64,000 nt of DNA from Novosphingobium sediminicola (GCF_014196525.1 NZ_JACIDX010000006.1:62001-126000); one strand, 5' to 3'. Counted from the first letter of the stretch, positions 35,256-44,975 are shown. Made by a program: numbers and translations. The notes: generated by a model from the letters alone, not told the origin.

Positions 35256-36788
35256 TTAACGCAGGCGGATGCCCACATAGATCGGCGGCTGACCGGGGCG
35301 CATCCATTGCACGCCGATGGCGGTGCGGCCTGCGGACTGCGCTGCGCGGATGCCGTTTTCGACCTCGCCCACGGAGGTGATCGGGGCGTTATTGACCGAG
35401 AGCAGCACGTCGCCGCGTTCAAAGCCCTTGGCGCCCGCGTCCGAGGAGGAATCGACGCCCGCCACGACCACGCCCTTGGTATCCTCGGGCAGGCCAAGCT
35501 GGCGCGCGATCTGCGGGTTGAGCGTCAGCAGCGAAAGGCCGAGCGACTTTTCTGCAAGGCCGGTGCCCTTGGTGGGGGCCTTTTCAAAGTCGTCGCCGCC
35601 CTTCTTGCGGTCAAAGGTCTGCTGGGCCAGTTCCTCGTCGGTCGGGCGCTTGGAGACGGCCACGTTGAGCGTCATGCGCTGGCCGCCGCGCAGCACTTCG
35701 AGCGGGATCTTGGTGCCGGGCTTTACGTTCGAAACGAGGAACGACAGCGTCTGGTCGCGGGTCACGTCTTTGCCGTTGACCTTGAGCACCACGTCGCCCG
35801 CCTTGACGCCGCCCTGATCGGCGCCCTTGCCGGGCTCGACCGCCTGGATCAGTTCGCCGCGATTGTGGGGCAGGCCCATCGAATCGGCATAGTCGGTGGT
35901 GACGGGCTGGATACGCACGCCCAGATAGCCGCGCTCGATGGTCTGGCCCTTGATGAGCTGATCGACGATGGGCGCGGCGGTTTCGGCCGGGATGGCAAAG
36001 CCGATGCCCACGCTGCCGCCCGAGGGCGAGAAGATCGCGCGGTTGATGCCGATCACCTGCCCCTTCATGTCGAACATCGGGCCGCCGGAGTTGCCCTGAT
36101 TGATCGCCGCGTCGGTCTGCAGATAGCGGTCATAGGCGCCGCCCTGACCCGTGTTGCGATAGACCGCCGAGATGATGCCCGCCGTCACCGTGCCGCCAAG
36201 GCCGAAGGGGTTGCCGATGGCCACCACCCAGTCGCCCACGCGCGAGGCGCGGCTGTCGCCGAACTTCACAAACGGCAGCGGCTTGCCCGCGGTAATTTTC
36301 AGAACGGCAAGGTCGGAGGCCGCATCCTTGCCGATCAGCTTGGCCGGATATTCGCTGCCGTCGGGCAGGGTGACGGTGATCGATTCGACCACGCCCTGTC
36401 CTTCGGGCGTCACCACATGGTTGTTGGTGACCAGATAGCCGTCGGCAGAAACGATGAAGCCGGAACCCAGCGACTGCGCCTCGCGGGTCTGAGGGGCTTG
36501 GCCCTGACCTTCGCCGCCGCCAAAGAAGCCTTCAAAGGGCGTGCCGGCAAAGGGATTGGCCCCGCCTGCCACGCGCACCTTCTGGCGGGTGGAAATGTTC
36601 ACCACCGCCGGCTGCAACTGACTGGTAAGATCGGCAAAACTGGAAGGCGCACCCACGCGGGGCGTGATCGCCTGAATGTTCTGCGCATCGTTTTGCGCCA
36701 CCTGCGCCCCGGCGGGAAGTCCGGTGAGGAGCGAGAGGGTCGCACCCCCAAGAAGCAGCGCACTGGTCACTCCATAAGCGTATCGCAC
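35256..36788 (-). CDS. Do-family serine endopeptidase (DegP/DegQ/MucD type)
   Basis: A 510-residue periplasmic protease-chaperone: signal peptide about 1-29, trypsin-like domain with His124 (TNNHVV), Asp159 (ASDLAV) and Ser234 (GNSGGPMF), then PDZ1 at about 285-375 and PDZ2 at about 415-505. A Gly/Gln-rich LA-loop region (about 76-100) precedes the active His. It degrades or refolds misfolded envelope proteins. The upstream hflK-hflC genes on the same strand form the usual alphaproteobacterial quality-control cluster; the 146-base gap suggests its own promoter. Confidence 0.94.
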   Translation of the reverse strand: MRYAYGVTSALLLGGATLSLLTGLPAGAQVAQNDAQNIQAITPRVGAPSSFADLTSQLQPAVVNISTRQKVRVAGGANPFAGTPFEGFFGGGEGQGQAPQTREAQSLGSGFIVSADGYLVTNNHVVTPEGQGVVESITVTLPDGSEYPAKLIGKDAASDLAVLKITAGKPLPFVKFGDSRASRVGDWVVAIGNPFGLGGTVTAGIISAVYRNTGQGGAYDRYLQTDAAINQGNSGGPMFDMKGQVIGINRAIFSPSGGSVGIGFAIPAETAAPIVDQLIKGQTIERGYLGVRIQPVTTDYADSMGLPHNRGELIQAVEPGKGADQGGVKAGDVVLKVNGKDVTRDQTLSFLVSNVKPGTKIPLEVLRGGQRMTLNVAVSKRPTDEELAQQTFDRKKGGDDFEKAPTKGTGLAEKSLGLSLLTLNPQIARQLGLPEDTKGVVVAGVDSSSDAGAKGFERGDVLLSVNNAPITSVGEVENGIRAAQSAGRTAIGVQWMRPGQPPIYVGIRLR

Positions 36789-36934
36789 TGGGCATAGTCC
36801 TTGTTGTGTTGCCCGGACCCGGTTGCACCGGGGGCGGGGGCCGGTCTCCGTCCGGCCATGGGTTATTCACGCGGGATATTTACGCGCCCTTGTCCTGAAT
36901 GGAAATTGAATAGGCGCGTGCCGGTTCCATCGCC

Positions 36935-37807
36935 TTACTGGCCCTTCTGGCTGCGGAACTGGCGCAGATAGTCGTTGTCCGGCGTCAGCACGATCGTGGT
37001 CGACGACTTGTTGGCCGGGTTGGCGAAGGTGGTGCGATAGCTCTCCATCGCGCGATAGAAATCGTAGAACGACGGGTCCTTGCCATAGGCCTCGGCATAG
37101 GTCTTGGCGGCGGTGGCTTCGGCATCGGCGCGGATGATCTGGGCCTGTTTCTGGCCCATGGCGCGGATGGTGGTGGCCTCCTGCTCGCGGGCTGCCTCCA
37201 TGCGGGCATAGGCGCGTTCCAGCGGCGTGCCATCGGGCAGATCGGCGCGTTTGATGCGCACGTCGATGATCTGGGCGCCATATTCGCGCGCCTCGACATC
37301 CAGCGCCTTGCGGATCTGTTCCATCATCACCCCGCGCTCGGGCGTCAACAGCGACTGGAACGTATAGCTGGCCAGCCCCTGACGCAGCACGCTGGTCAGG
37401 ATCGGCTGCAACTGTTCCTGCACCCGCTCGCTGGTGCCCGCCGTGCGGACCATTTTCACCGGGTCGATGATGCGGAAACGGGCATAGGCGTCCACCTCCA
37501 GCCGCTGCTGGTCGGAGGAGTTAACCTGCTGGCGCTCCATATCCAGATTGAGCACGCGCCGGTCCACCCGCACCAGCGTTTCAAAGAAAGGCACCCGCAG
37601 CGAAAGCCCGGCGCCGGTGTTGCCGTAATCCACGCCCGGCTTGTAACGGTTGATGACGCGCACCGGATCACCCAGCCACATCACCACCGCCTGCTGGCTT
37701 TCGGGCACTTCGACGATGGCCGAAAAACCCACCAGCGCCGCGGCGATCAGCCCCGCCACCGCCAGTTTGGCGCGCGGAGCAATGCCGTCCTGAAACAGCC
37801 CGCTCAT
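36935..37807 (-). CDS. hflC: HflC, subunit of FtsH-regulating HflKC complex
   Basis: A 290-residue SPFH/prohibitin-domain membrane protein with one N-terminal transmembrane segment (about 13-30: AKLAVAGLIAAALVGFSAIV region) and a periplasmic SPFH domain ending in a helical stretch rich in Ala and Glu. With HflK it forms a large cage around FtsH and modulates its proteolysis. Its start overlaps the hflK stop by four bases. DegP-type protease follows downstream. Confidence 0.94.
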   Translation of the reverse strand: MSGLFQDGIAPRAKLAVAGLIAAALVGFSAIVEVPESQQAVVMWLGDPVRVINRYKPGVDYGNTGAGLSLRVPFFETLVRVDRRVLNLDMERQQVNSSDQQRLEVDAYARFRIIDPVKMVRTAGTSERVQEQLQPILTSVLRQGLASYTFQSLLTPERGVMMEQIRKALDVEAREYGAQIIDVRIKRADLPDGTPLERAYARMEAAREQEATTIRAMGQKQAQIIRADAEATAAKTYAEAYGKDPSFYDFYRAMESYRTTFANPANKSSTTIVLTPDNDYLRQFRSQKGQ

Positions 37808-39000
37808 GGCTTCACCACCGTGGTGTCCTCAGTGGGCTTCTTCTGGATTGCGGGCAAAGGCATATAGGAATTGAAGCCGCCGCTGGGGGCGATCACCTTG
37901 TCATTTTGCGACAGAACCTGCTCCATCGTGGCGTAATACATGCGGCGGCGCGTAACTTCGGGCGCCAGCTTGTACTGGTCGTAAACCTTGTTGAAGGCGG
38001 TGGCGTCGCCCTCGGCACGCTGGGTCACCTGTTCGGCATAGGCGCGCGCGTTCGACATATCGCGGTTGGCGTCCTGTTGCGCTGCCTGCACGCGCTGAAA
38101 GGCGTCATTGACCTTGGCGGGCGGATCGGCCTTCTTGATGTCCACGCCCTGCACCAGAATGCCCGAATGATAGGCGTCCAGCACCGCCTGCATGCGCTGG
38201 CGCACATTGCTCTCGATCTCGGCGCGGCGCGTGCCCAGCATCACATCATTGAGCTTCACCTCGGCCACGCTGGCGCGCATCGCAGCCTCGGCCACTTCGC
38301 GCACGGTGCCCTTGGGGTCTTCCAGCTGATAGGTGAACTGTTTGAGATCGCGGATATTCCAGCGGATGATATAGCTAAGGTCCACCAGGCTCTGATCGCC
38401 GGTCAGCATCAGCTTTTCCGCCTCGCCATCGGGCACATTGTCGCGCCGGATCGAGGTCACATCCTCCACCCGCACGCGCTGGATCGGCCAAGGCGCGGTG
38501 AAATTCATCCCCGGCCCGATCGTGGTGGTATATTTGCCAAAGGTGGTGACGATGCCCTGTTCGTTCGAGGAGAGCTGATGCCCGGTGGAAAAGACCAGCC
38601 AGACCAGCGCTACCCCGCCCAGCACCATCGGCGTCCAGCTTTTGCCGTCGGGGCGCTGGGGGATGCGGAAATTGGGGCCGGGGGGCGGAGAACTGGGGCC
38701 GCCGGGGCCGCCCGATCCGCCGTTTTCACGGCGAGCGCGGAAAATGTCCTCAAGGCTGCTGGCCCGGCGGGGGCCGCCGCTCTTGCCGGGGCCGGTGTTG
38801 GGCGGTTGCCATGGGTTGCGGGGCCCCTGCGGCCCCTGATTGCCCGGCTTTGGCGCGCCTTCATCGGGGCCTGATCCATCGTCCTGATCGGCGTTGAATA
38901 CCGGGAACAGGGCATGGGAATTATCCCGTGCCCCGCTTTGAATCCGGCCCTGAAACCGGCGTTGAATTTCCTGCGCTATACGCTCGGCCAATTGCTTCAT
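37804..39000 (-). CDS. hflK: HflK, subunit of FtsH-regulating HflKC complex
   Basis: A 398-residue SPFH-domain protein. The cytoplasmic N-terminus (about 28-125) is very rich in Gly and Pro, as usual for HflK but long here. A single transmembrane segment at about 128-146 (MVLGGVALVWLVF) leads to the periplasmic SPFH domain (RVEDVTSIRRDN, LSYIIRWNI) and a C-terminal helical region. Translationally coupled to hflC by an ATGA overlap. The divergent neighbour is the Mrp/ApbC-type ATPase gene. Confidence 0.94.
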   Translation of the reverse strand: MKQLAERIAQEIQRRFQGRIQSGARDNSHALFPVFNADQDDGSGPDEGAPKPGNQGPQGPRNPWQPPNTGPGKSGGPRRASSLEDIFRARRENGGSGGPGGPSSPPPGPNFRIPQRPDGKSWTPMVLGGVALVWLVFSTGHQLSSNEQGIVTTFGKYTTTIGPGMNFTAPWPIQRVRVEDVTSIRRDNVPDGEAEKLMLTGDQSLVDLSYIIRWNIRDLKQFTYQLEDPKGTVREVAEAAMRASVAEVKLNDVMLGTRRAEIESNVRQRMQAVLDAYHSGILVQGVDIKKADPPAKVNDAFQRVQAAQQDANRDMSNARAYAEQVTQRAEGDATAFNKVYDQYKLAPEVTRRRMYYATMEQVLSQNDKVIAPSGGFNSYMPLPAIQKKPTEDTTVVKP

Positions 39001-39155
39001 GGCCTTATCTATAGGTGGCTCCTTGCGAATTAACAGGGGGCGATTGAAGCCTCACCCGCAAATTTCCCCAAGCGGCCCCACTTTCGGGTGTTTCCCCTTG
39101 GGGGCAAAATGCTCTAGGGCGCGGGGCAAGCCTGTTTTGCTACGAGGAAGCCGTG

Positions 39156-40166
39156 ATGACTGCCCAGCCTGCCGATGATCTGCGCCAACTTCTGCCTGCC
39201 GATATGGCCGCGCGGGTGCAATCGCTGCGTCTGGCCGATGGGGTGGTGACGCTGGTGCTGGACGGGGCGGGGCTGGACGGCGATGGCCGTGCCGCGCTGG
39301 AGGCGGGGGCCAAGGCGGCGCTGCTGGCCGCGCCCGGCGTGTCCGAGGTGCGCGTGGGCATCGTGGCCGACCGCGATGCGCCTCCTCCGGCGCCCAAGGG
39401 GCCGCTGATCCTTGCCGTGGGTTCGGGCAAGGGGGGCGTGGGCAAATCCACCCTCTCGGCCAATCTGGCGGTGGCGTTGGCGCGGTTGGGGGTGCGGGTC
39501 GGATTGGTCGATGCCGACATCTATGGCCCTTCGCAGCCGCGCCTGCTGGCCAATGAGGGCAAGAAGCCCGAAGCCAAGGACAGCAAGATGTTCCCCGTCC
39601 CCAGCCGCTATGGCGTGCCGGTGCTTTCTATGGGCCATCTGATCGAGGACGGGCGCGCGATTGCCTGGCGCGGGCCGATGGTGTCGGGCGCGCTGAACCA
39701 ATTGATCGACGCATGGTGGGGCGATACGCAGGTGCTGGTGATCGACCTGCCCCCCGGCACGGGCGATGTGCAATTGACCATGGTGCAGAAGCACAAGCCT
39801 GCAGGCGCCGTCATTGTCTCGACCCCGCAGGATCTGGCGCTGATGGATGCCAGTCGCGCGCTCAACCTGTTCGAGGCGGCCCATGTGCCGGTGCTGGGGC
39901 TGGTGGAAAATATGGCGGGCTATGTCTGCCCCCATTGCGGCAATGTGTCGGACCCCTTCGGCTGTGGCGCGGTTGAGGATGCGGCCAAGCGGCTGGAGAT
40001 GCCTTTCCTTGGTCGCGTGCCGCTGGATATGGCGATCCGCCTTGGCTCGGACGCGGGCGAGCCCCCGGCAGCGGGCGAGGGGCCGCAGGCCGAGGCTTTT
40101 GCCGCCATCGCGCGCAAGCTGTTGCCATGGCTGGCGACGCAGGGTGTGACCCCGGAAAAGGGCTAA
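39156..40166 (+). CDS. apbC: Mrp/NBP35 family P-loop ATPase (iron-sulfur carrier)
   Basis: A 336-residue iron-sulfur cluster carrier: a small N-terminal MIP18-like region (about 1-72), P-loop GKGGVGKST at 91-99, VDADIYGPSQPR, and Cys258/Cys261 in VCPHCG that bridge the cluster between monomers. It delivers [4Fe-4S] clusters to client enzymes in the cytoplasm. GTG at 39153 directly before the ATG is an alternative start. The next gene (molybdenum hydroxylase type) begins seven bases after its stop. Confidence 0.93.
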   Translation: MTAQPADDLRQLLPADMAARVQSLRLADGVVTLVLDGAGLDGDGRAALEAGAKAALLAAPGVSEVRVGIVADRDAPPPAPKGPLILAVGSGKGGVGKSTLSANLAVALARLGVRVGLVDADIYGPSQPRLLANEGKKPEAKDSKMFPVPSRYGVPVLSMGHLIEDGRAIAWRGPMVSGALNQLIDAWWGDTQVLVIDLPPGTGDVQLTMVQKHKPAGAVIVSTPQDLALMDASRALNLFEAAHVPVLGLVENMAGYVCPHCGNVSDPFGCGAVEDAAKRLEMPFLGRVPLDMAIRLGSDAGEPPAAGEGPQAEAFAAIARKLLPWLATQGVTPEKG

Positions 40167-40173
40167 GCCCGAC

Positions 40174-42441
40174 ATGGCCATCACCCGGCGGCAATGGTTG
40201 ATCGGCGCGGCGGCGGGCGGTGGCCTTGTGGTCGGGTGGAGCCTGTTGCCCCGGCATTATGCCTATCCCTTCCCGCCCGAGGAGGGGGAATATCCCTTCG
40301 ACGCATGGCTGCGCATCGGCAAGGACGGCGTGGTCAATGTGGCGATCCCCCAATTGGAAATGGGGCAGGGGGTGATGACCGTGCTGGCTCAGATCGCGGC
40401 GGTCGAACTGGGGGCGGACTGGCGGCAGGTAGCGGTGACGCCCGCGCCGATCAGCGCGCTGTTCCCCAATCTGCCGCTGGCCGCGAGCTGGGCGCCGCTC
40501 TGGGCGCCGATTGTCGCGCCGCTGGTCGCGGACCGGCATAGCTGGATGGTCCGCCGCTGGGCTGAGGATCATCGCTTTATGGCCACAGGCGGGGGTACGT
40601 CGGTCACGGCCTATGAGGAGCCCCTGCGCAAGGCGGCAGCGGGCGCGCGGGCGGTGCTGGCCATGGCGGCGGCGGCGCGCTGGGGCGTGAAGTGGGAAGA
40701 ATGCGAGGTGTCGGGCGGGGCGGTGCGCCATGGCGGGCGCTCGTTTGGCTTTGGCGCGCTGGTTCAGGATGCGGCGGGGCTGACCCCGCCCGATCCGCCG
40801 GTGCTACGCCCTGCGCCGCCTGCGGAAAGCCCGGCGGCGCTGCCGGGGGGAGCGGAACTGGCCTTTCCTCGGCTTGATGCTCCGGCCAAGGTCGATGGAT
40901 CATGGCCCTTTGCGGGCGATATTCGCTTGCCAGACATGCTCTATGCCGCGATCCGCCATGCTCCGCGCGGGGAAAATATTGCTTTGGGCGCGCATGATGC
41001 GGGGCGGGCGCACGGGGTTTCGGGTTTTGTCCGCATGGTCGAAGGGCCGCGCTGGGTGGCCGCGGTAGCCACTGACTGGTGGGCGGCGGAACAGGCGCTG
41101 GCCAAAATCGCGCCCGGCTTTGCGGTGGAAAAGCCGCTGGAAAGCGCCGACATAACCAAGGCGCTGGACGAGGCGTTGAAGGGCGATGACGCGCATCGCA
41201 TGGTTGCGCAGGCCGATGCCGATGGCATTCTGGGCGCGCATCCGCAATTTTCCGCGCGCTATGACATTGCCCCGGCAGTCCATGCCACGCTGGAAACCGC
41301 GACGGCTACGGCGCGGCTGCGCGAGGGCATGGTCGAGGTCTGGGCGGCGACACATACGCCTGAACGCGCCAGACTGGCCATCGCGCGCGAGCTGGCGGTG
41401 CCCGCGCATCAGGTGACGCTCTATCCGGCGGCGGCCGGGGGCAGTTTCGATGCGCGTTTCGATGCCCGCTTTGCCATTCAGGCCGCCGCCATCGCGCAGG
41501 CGGTGGGCAAGCCGGTGCAACTGATCTGGAGCCGGTGGCAGGAGCATGTCGCCGGATTGCCCCGCGCGTCGATGGCCGTTCATGTCGAGGCGCGGGCCGA
41601 TACGGCGGGCCATGTTGCCGCGTGGCGCGCGAAAATCGCCATGCCCGCCACGATGCGTGAATTCGGCCTGCGCATGTTGTCCGGCGCCAGCCCGACCAAG
41701 GCGGCCAAGATGCAGGACCGCAAGGACATTATGGCGATGGAGGGGGCCAATCCGCCCTATGCCATTGCCCATGTTGCGGTTGATCATGCGCCCGTCGCGA
41801 CCGGATTGCCCACCGGCCTGATGCGCGGGGGGCCGCATGGGTTGCATGCCTTTGTCTCGGAAAGTTTCCTTGACGAGATCGCCGCCGCGCTGGGACGTGA
41901 GCCTTTGTCCTTTCGCATGGGGATGCTGGCGGGCGATCCGCGCATGGCGGCGTGTCTTCAGCGGGTATCGGCGCTGGCCGAATGGAATGGCGGCAAGGAT
42001 GGCAGCGGGGCGGGGCTGGCCTGTCATCGCATGGGGGCGGTGGGTGATGGCGGTTGCATCGCGGCCATCGCCACCGCGCGGCGCAGCGACGCGGGCGTCC
42101 GCGTGGACCGCATCACCGCCGTGGCCGACATTGGCCGCATCATCAACGCCGACATCGCCCGCCAGCAGATCGAGGGCGGCCTGATCTTTGGCATCGGCCT
42201 TGCCCTTGGCGCCAGCACGGGCTGGGAGAAGGGGCTGCCGGTTTTATCGCGACTGGGTCAATTGGGCTTGCCCTTGCTGGCCGATTGCCCCGAAGTCGAG
42301 GTTGAATTGATCGCCAGCGGGGCCGATCCCTTCGATCCGGGCGAACTGGGCGTGGCGGTGGCCGCGCCTGCGATTGCCAATGCGTTGTTTTCCGCCACAG
42401 GCATCAGGCTTCGCCGCTTGCCTCTGGCCTCTGACGATTAG
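40174..42441 (+). CDS. Molybdopterin-binding subunit, xanthine dehydrogenase family (IorB-like), orphan
   Basis: A 755-residue large subunit of the aldehyde-oxidase/isoquinoline 1-oxidoreductase type. It starts with a Tat signal, TRRQWLIGAAAGGG, implying periplasmic location. The MPT-binding patterns QLEMGQGVMT (about 55-65), GTLMRGGPHG-like LMRGGPHG and a C-terminal PGELGVAVAAPAIANA with the catalytic Glu are visible. IorB-type enzymes hydroxylate N-heterocycles or oxidise aldehydes and need an [2Fe-2S] partner such as IorA. No such gene is adjacent, so the partner must be elsewhere or absent. It lies in line between apbC and hemH and may be co-transcribed with both. Confidence 0.88.
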   Translation: MAITRRQWLIGAAAGGGLVVGWSLLPRHYAYPFPPEEGEYPFDAWLRIGKDGVVNVAIPQLEMGQGVMTVLAQIAAVELGADWRQVAVTPAPISALFPNLPLAASWAPLWAPIVAPLVADRHSWMVRRWAEDHRFMATGGGTSVTAYEEPLRKAAAGARAVLAMAAAARWGVKWEECEVSGGAVRHGGRSFGFGALVQDAAGLTPPDPPVLRPAPPAESPAALPGGAELAFPRLDAPAKVDGSWPFAGDIRLPDMLYAAIRHAPRGENIALGAHDAGRAHGVSGFVRMVEGPRWVAAVATDWWAAEQALAKIAPGFAVEKPLESADITKALDEALKGDDAHRMVAQADADGILGAHPQFSARYDIAPAVHATLETATATARLREGMVEVWAATHTPERARLAIARELAVPAHQVTLYPAAAGGSFDARFDARFAIQAAAIAQAVGKPVQLIWSRWQEHVAGLPRASMAVHVEARADTAGHVAAWRAKIAMPATMREFGLRMLSGASPTKAAKMQDRKDIMAMEGANPPYAIAHVAVDHAPVATGLPTGLMRGGPHGLHAFVSESFLDEIAAALGREPLSFRMGMLAGDPRMAACLQRVSALAEWNGGKDGSGAGLACHRMGAVGDGGCIAAIATARRSDAGVRVDRITAVADIGRIINADIARQQIEGGLIFGIGLALGASTGWEKGLPVLSRLGQLGLPLLADCPEVEVELIASGADPFDPGELGVAVAAPAIANALFSATGIRLRRLPLASDD

Positions 42442-42443
42442 GA

Positions 42444-43463
42444 ATGATGATGAAGCGCCCTTCCGATCACCCGCCTGTGGCCGCCCCGCGCGTGGGGGTG
42501 ATGCTGGTCAATCTGGGCACGCCGCAGGCGCCCACGGCATCGGCGGTGCGCACCTATCTGGCCGAATTCCTGTCGGACCGGCGCGTGGTCGAAATCCCGC
42601 GCGCGGTGTGGCTGCCGATCCTGCACGGCATCATCCTGCGTACGCGCCCGGCCAAATCGGCCCATGCCTATGCGCAGGTGTGGACCAAGGATGGCTCGCC
42701 TTTGGCCGCGATCACGCAGGCGCAGGCTCAGGATCTGCAGGTGCGGATGGGCGATGGCGTGATGGTCGATTGGGCGATGCGCTATGGCGCGCCCTCGATC
42801 CCTGATGTGCTGGCGCGGATGAAGGCGGCGGGGTGCGAGCGCATTCTGGTCGCCCCGCTCTATCCGCAATATTCGGGCGCGACTACGGCCAGCGTGATCG
42901 ACCGGCTGGGCGAGGGGCTGGGCGCGATGCGCTGGCAACCGGCGATCCGCACCCTGCCGCCCTATTACGATGATCCGGCGCATGTCGAGGCGCTGCGGGC
43001 GGATCTCTCGGCGCAATTGCAAGCGCTGGCCTTTGTGCCGCAGGTCCTGCTGCTCTCGTTCCACGGCATGCCGGAACGCACGCTGAATCTTGGCGACCCC
43101 TATCATTGTCAGTGCCGCAAGACCGCGCGCCTGTTGAGCGAGGCGCTGGCGGGGGAATTTCCGGGGTTGAAGGTGGAAACCTCGTTCCAGTCGCGCTTTG
43201 GCCGGGCCAAATGGCTGGAGCCTTCGACCGAGGATACGCTGGCCCGTCTGGCGCACGAGGGCGTGGGGCGGGTGGCGATTGCCGCGCCCGGATTTTCCGC
43301 CGATTGCGTCGAAACGCTGGAGGAACTGGCCATCCGCGGGCGCGAGGTGTTCGAGGAAGTAGGCGGAAAGGACTATGCCGTGCTGGAATGCCTCAACGCG
43401 GGCGCCGATGGCATGGGGATGCTGGAGGCGTTGGTGCGGCGCGAATTGATGGGCTGGGTCTAA
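42444..43463 (+). CDS. hemH: Ferrochelatase
   Basis: Inserts ferrous iron into protoporphyrin IX as the last step of haem synthesis. At 339 residues it has the usual NLGTPQAP start, the catalytic His207 in LSFHGMPERT, and the conserved C-terminal region PGFSADCVETLEEL with the proton-accepting Glu. A typical C-terminal four-Cys [2Fe-2S] set is not evident. It starts three bases after the molybdopterin-subunit stop, so these genes are in one transcript. Three ATG codons in a row leave the exact start open. Confidence 0.94.
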   Translation: MMMKRPSDHPPVAAPRVGVMLVNLGTPQAPTASAVRTYLAEFLSDRRVVEIPRAVWLPILHGIILRTRPAKSAHAYAQVWTKDGSPLAAITQAQAQDLQVRMGDGVMVDWAMRYGAPSIPDVLARMKAAGCERILVAPLYPQYSGATTASVIDRLGEGLGAMRWQPAIRTLPPYYDDPAHVEALRADLSAQLQALAFVPQVLLLSFHGMPERTLNLGDPYHCQCRKTARLLSEALAGEFPGLKVETSFQSRFGRAKWLEPSTEDTLARLAHEGVGRVAIAAPGFSADCVETLEELAIRGREVFEEVGGKDYAVLECLNAGADGMGMLEALVRRELMGWV

Positions 43464-43481
43464 ACCCTCAAAAGTCCGCCT

Positions 43482-43673
43482 TTAAAAATCCCATGCAATC
43501 CCCTTGCGGGTGAAATCGCCATAGCGGGTTGGGGACAGGCCCTCGGGGTCTTCTTCGTCTTTCGGCGCGGCCGGGGCGGGCACGGGATCGTTGGTCCAAT
43601 GCTGCGGCTTGGTGAAAGTGCCGGGGCGCTGGGTGGCGCGCTGGATCGGCCGGGGGTTGGCATCGTCGGTCAT
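43482..43673 (-). CDS. DUF1674 / SdhAF4-type succinate dehydrogenase assembly factor
   Basis: A 63-residue protein starting MTDDANPRPI. Its end, DPEGLSPTRYGDFTRKGIAW plus DF, is the diagnostic motif of DUF1674, the family of SDHAF4, which binds the flavinylated SdhA subunit during assembly of complex II. It is short and easily missed, but the motif leaves little doubt. It is convergent with hemH (18-base gap) and divergent from the rsmB-type gene (54 bases). The frame is open far upstream, but only this part carries homology. Confidence 0.85.
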   Translation of the reverse strand: MTDDANPRPIQRATQRPGTFTKPQHWTNDPVPAPAAPKDEEDPEGLSPTRYGDFTRKGIAWDF

Positions 43674-43727
43674 GGCCTTGCCATGCGCCCGCTGGCGCTG
43701 GAATGCAATATCCCCTAAGGGCCGCCG

Positions 43728-44966
43728 ATGAACCAACGCAACAATCGACCCGAGACTGGTGAAATCGTCCCCGGACTTGCCCCCCGCCGTGCCGCTTTGC
43801 GCCTGATGGATGCGGTGCTGCGCCGGGGTGAAACGCTTGATAATGCGGCCCATGCCGCCACGCAGGGCCTGCCCCAGAATGACAAGGCGCTGGCCCGCGC
43901 GCTGGCGGGCGAGGCGATGCGCTGGATGGTGGATCTCGACGCGCTGATCGATTCGGCCACCCAGCAGATCCTGCCCGAAGATGCCAAACCGCGCAGCGTG
44001 TTGCGCCTGATGCTGGCGGGTTGGCTGCGGCTGGAAACGCCGCCCCATGCGGTGGTGGCCACCGGGCTGGAACTGCTTCAGGGTGGGCCGCGCCGGTTGG
44101 CACATGGCGTGTTTTCCGCGCTGGTGAAGCAAGGCGTGACCCTGCCCGAAATCCCGACCCTGCCCGAGGCCGTGGCGGAGCGCTGGGGCGAGCATGGCGA
44201 GGCCATTGCGGCGGGTCTGGCCGTGCCGCCGCCGCTGGATCTGAGCGTGAAGGCGGGCAAGGATGCGCCCGAGGGCCTCTCGCTGATGCCCGGCCATGTG
44301 CGCCTCTCGCGCGGGGATGCGGTGGAAAGCCTGCCCGGTTTTGCCGATGGCGACTGGTGGGTGCAGGATCTGGCCGCCTCGATCCCGGCGCGCCTGATCG
44401 GCGCGGGAACGGGCCGCGTGCTGGACGTTTGCGCCGCGCCGGGGGGCAAGACGATGCAACTGGCCGCCGCCGGTTGGGATGTGACCGCGCTGGACAGCAG
44501 CCCCAAGCGGATCGAGCGGATGCGGGCCAATCTGGCGCGCACCGGGCTGTCGGCCGATCTGATCGCGGCCGATGCGCTGAAATATGAGCCGGAGGACTTG
44601 TTCGACGCGGTTTTGCTGGATGCACCCTGCACGGCGACCGGCACATGCCGCCGCCATCCCGATGTGCTGCACCGCATCGGTTCGCGCCAGATTGCCGAGA
44701 TGGCCGAATTGCAGGAGGCTTTGCTCGCCCGTGCGGCAGGGTGGCTCAAGCCCGGCGGTGTGCTGGTCTATGCAGTCTGCTCGCTGGAGCGCGAGGAGGG
44801 CGAGGAGCAGGCAGTGAAAGTGGGCCTGACCCCCGATCCGATCCGGGCCGAGGAATTGCCCGCAGGCTTAGCGCCTACGCAGCAAGGCTGGCTGCGCACC
44901 GACCCGGGGATGCTGGGCGAGGCCGGCGGGCTTGATGGGTTTTTCATCGCGCGCTGGCGGAAATAA
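43728..44966 (+). CDS. RsmB-type rRNA (cytosine-C5)-methyltransferase
   Basis: A 412-residue RNA methyltransferase: N-terminal NusB-like helical domain (about 15-130), and a Rossmann methyltransferase domain with the SAM motif VLDVCAAPGGKTMQL, DAPCTATGTCRR (the release Cys) and AVCSLEREE (the nucleophilic Cys in the motif VCS). RsmB methylates C967 of 16S rRNA. The relationship of the NusB-like domain supports RsmB over RsmF or NOP2 paralogs. A small unknown gene converges on its 3' end. Confidence 0.9.
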   Translation: MNQRNNRPETGEIVPGLAPRRAALRLMDAVLRRGETLDNAAHAATQGLPQNDKALARALAGEAMRWMVDLDALIDSATQQILPEDAKPRSVLRLMLAGWLRLETPPHAVVATGLELLQGGPRRLAHGVFSALVKQGVTLPEIPTLPEAVAERWGEHGEAIAAGLAVPPPLDLSVKAGKDAPEGLSLMPGHVRLSRGDAVESLPGFADGDWWVQDLAASIPARLIGAGTGRVLDVCAAPGGKTMQLAAAGWDVTALDSSPKRIERMRANLARTGLSADLIAADALKYEPEDLFDAVLLDAPCTATGTCRRHPDVLHRIGSRQIAEMAELQEALLARAAGWLKPGGVLVYAVCSLEREEGEEQAVKVGLTPDPIRAEELPAGLAPTQQGWLRTDPGMLGEAGGLDGFFIARWRK

Positions 44967-44975
44967 GGCGGGCCG

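Noticed and set aside
43482..44672. Long antisense frame of 396 codons containing the SdhAF4 motif
   Set aside because: Only the last 63 residues show homology; the rest is a shadow of the rRNA methyltransferase gene, so the real gene begins at 43673.
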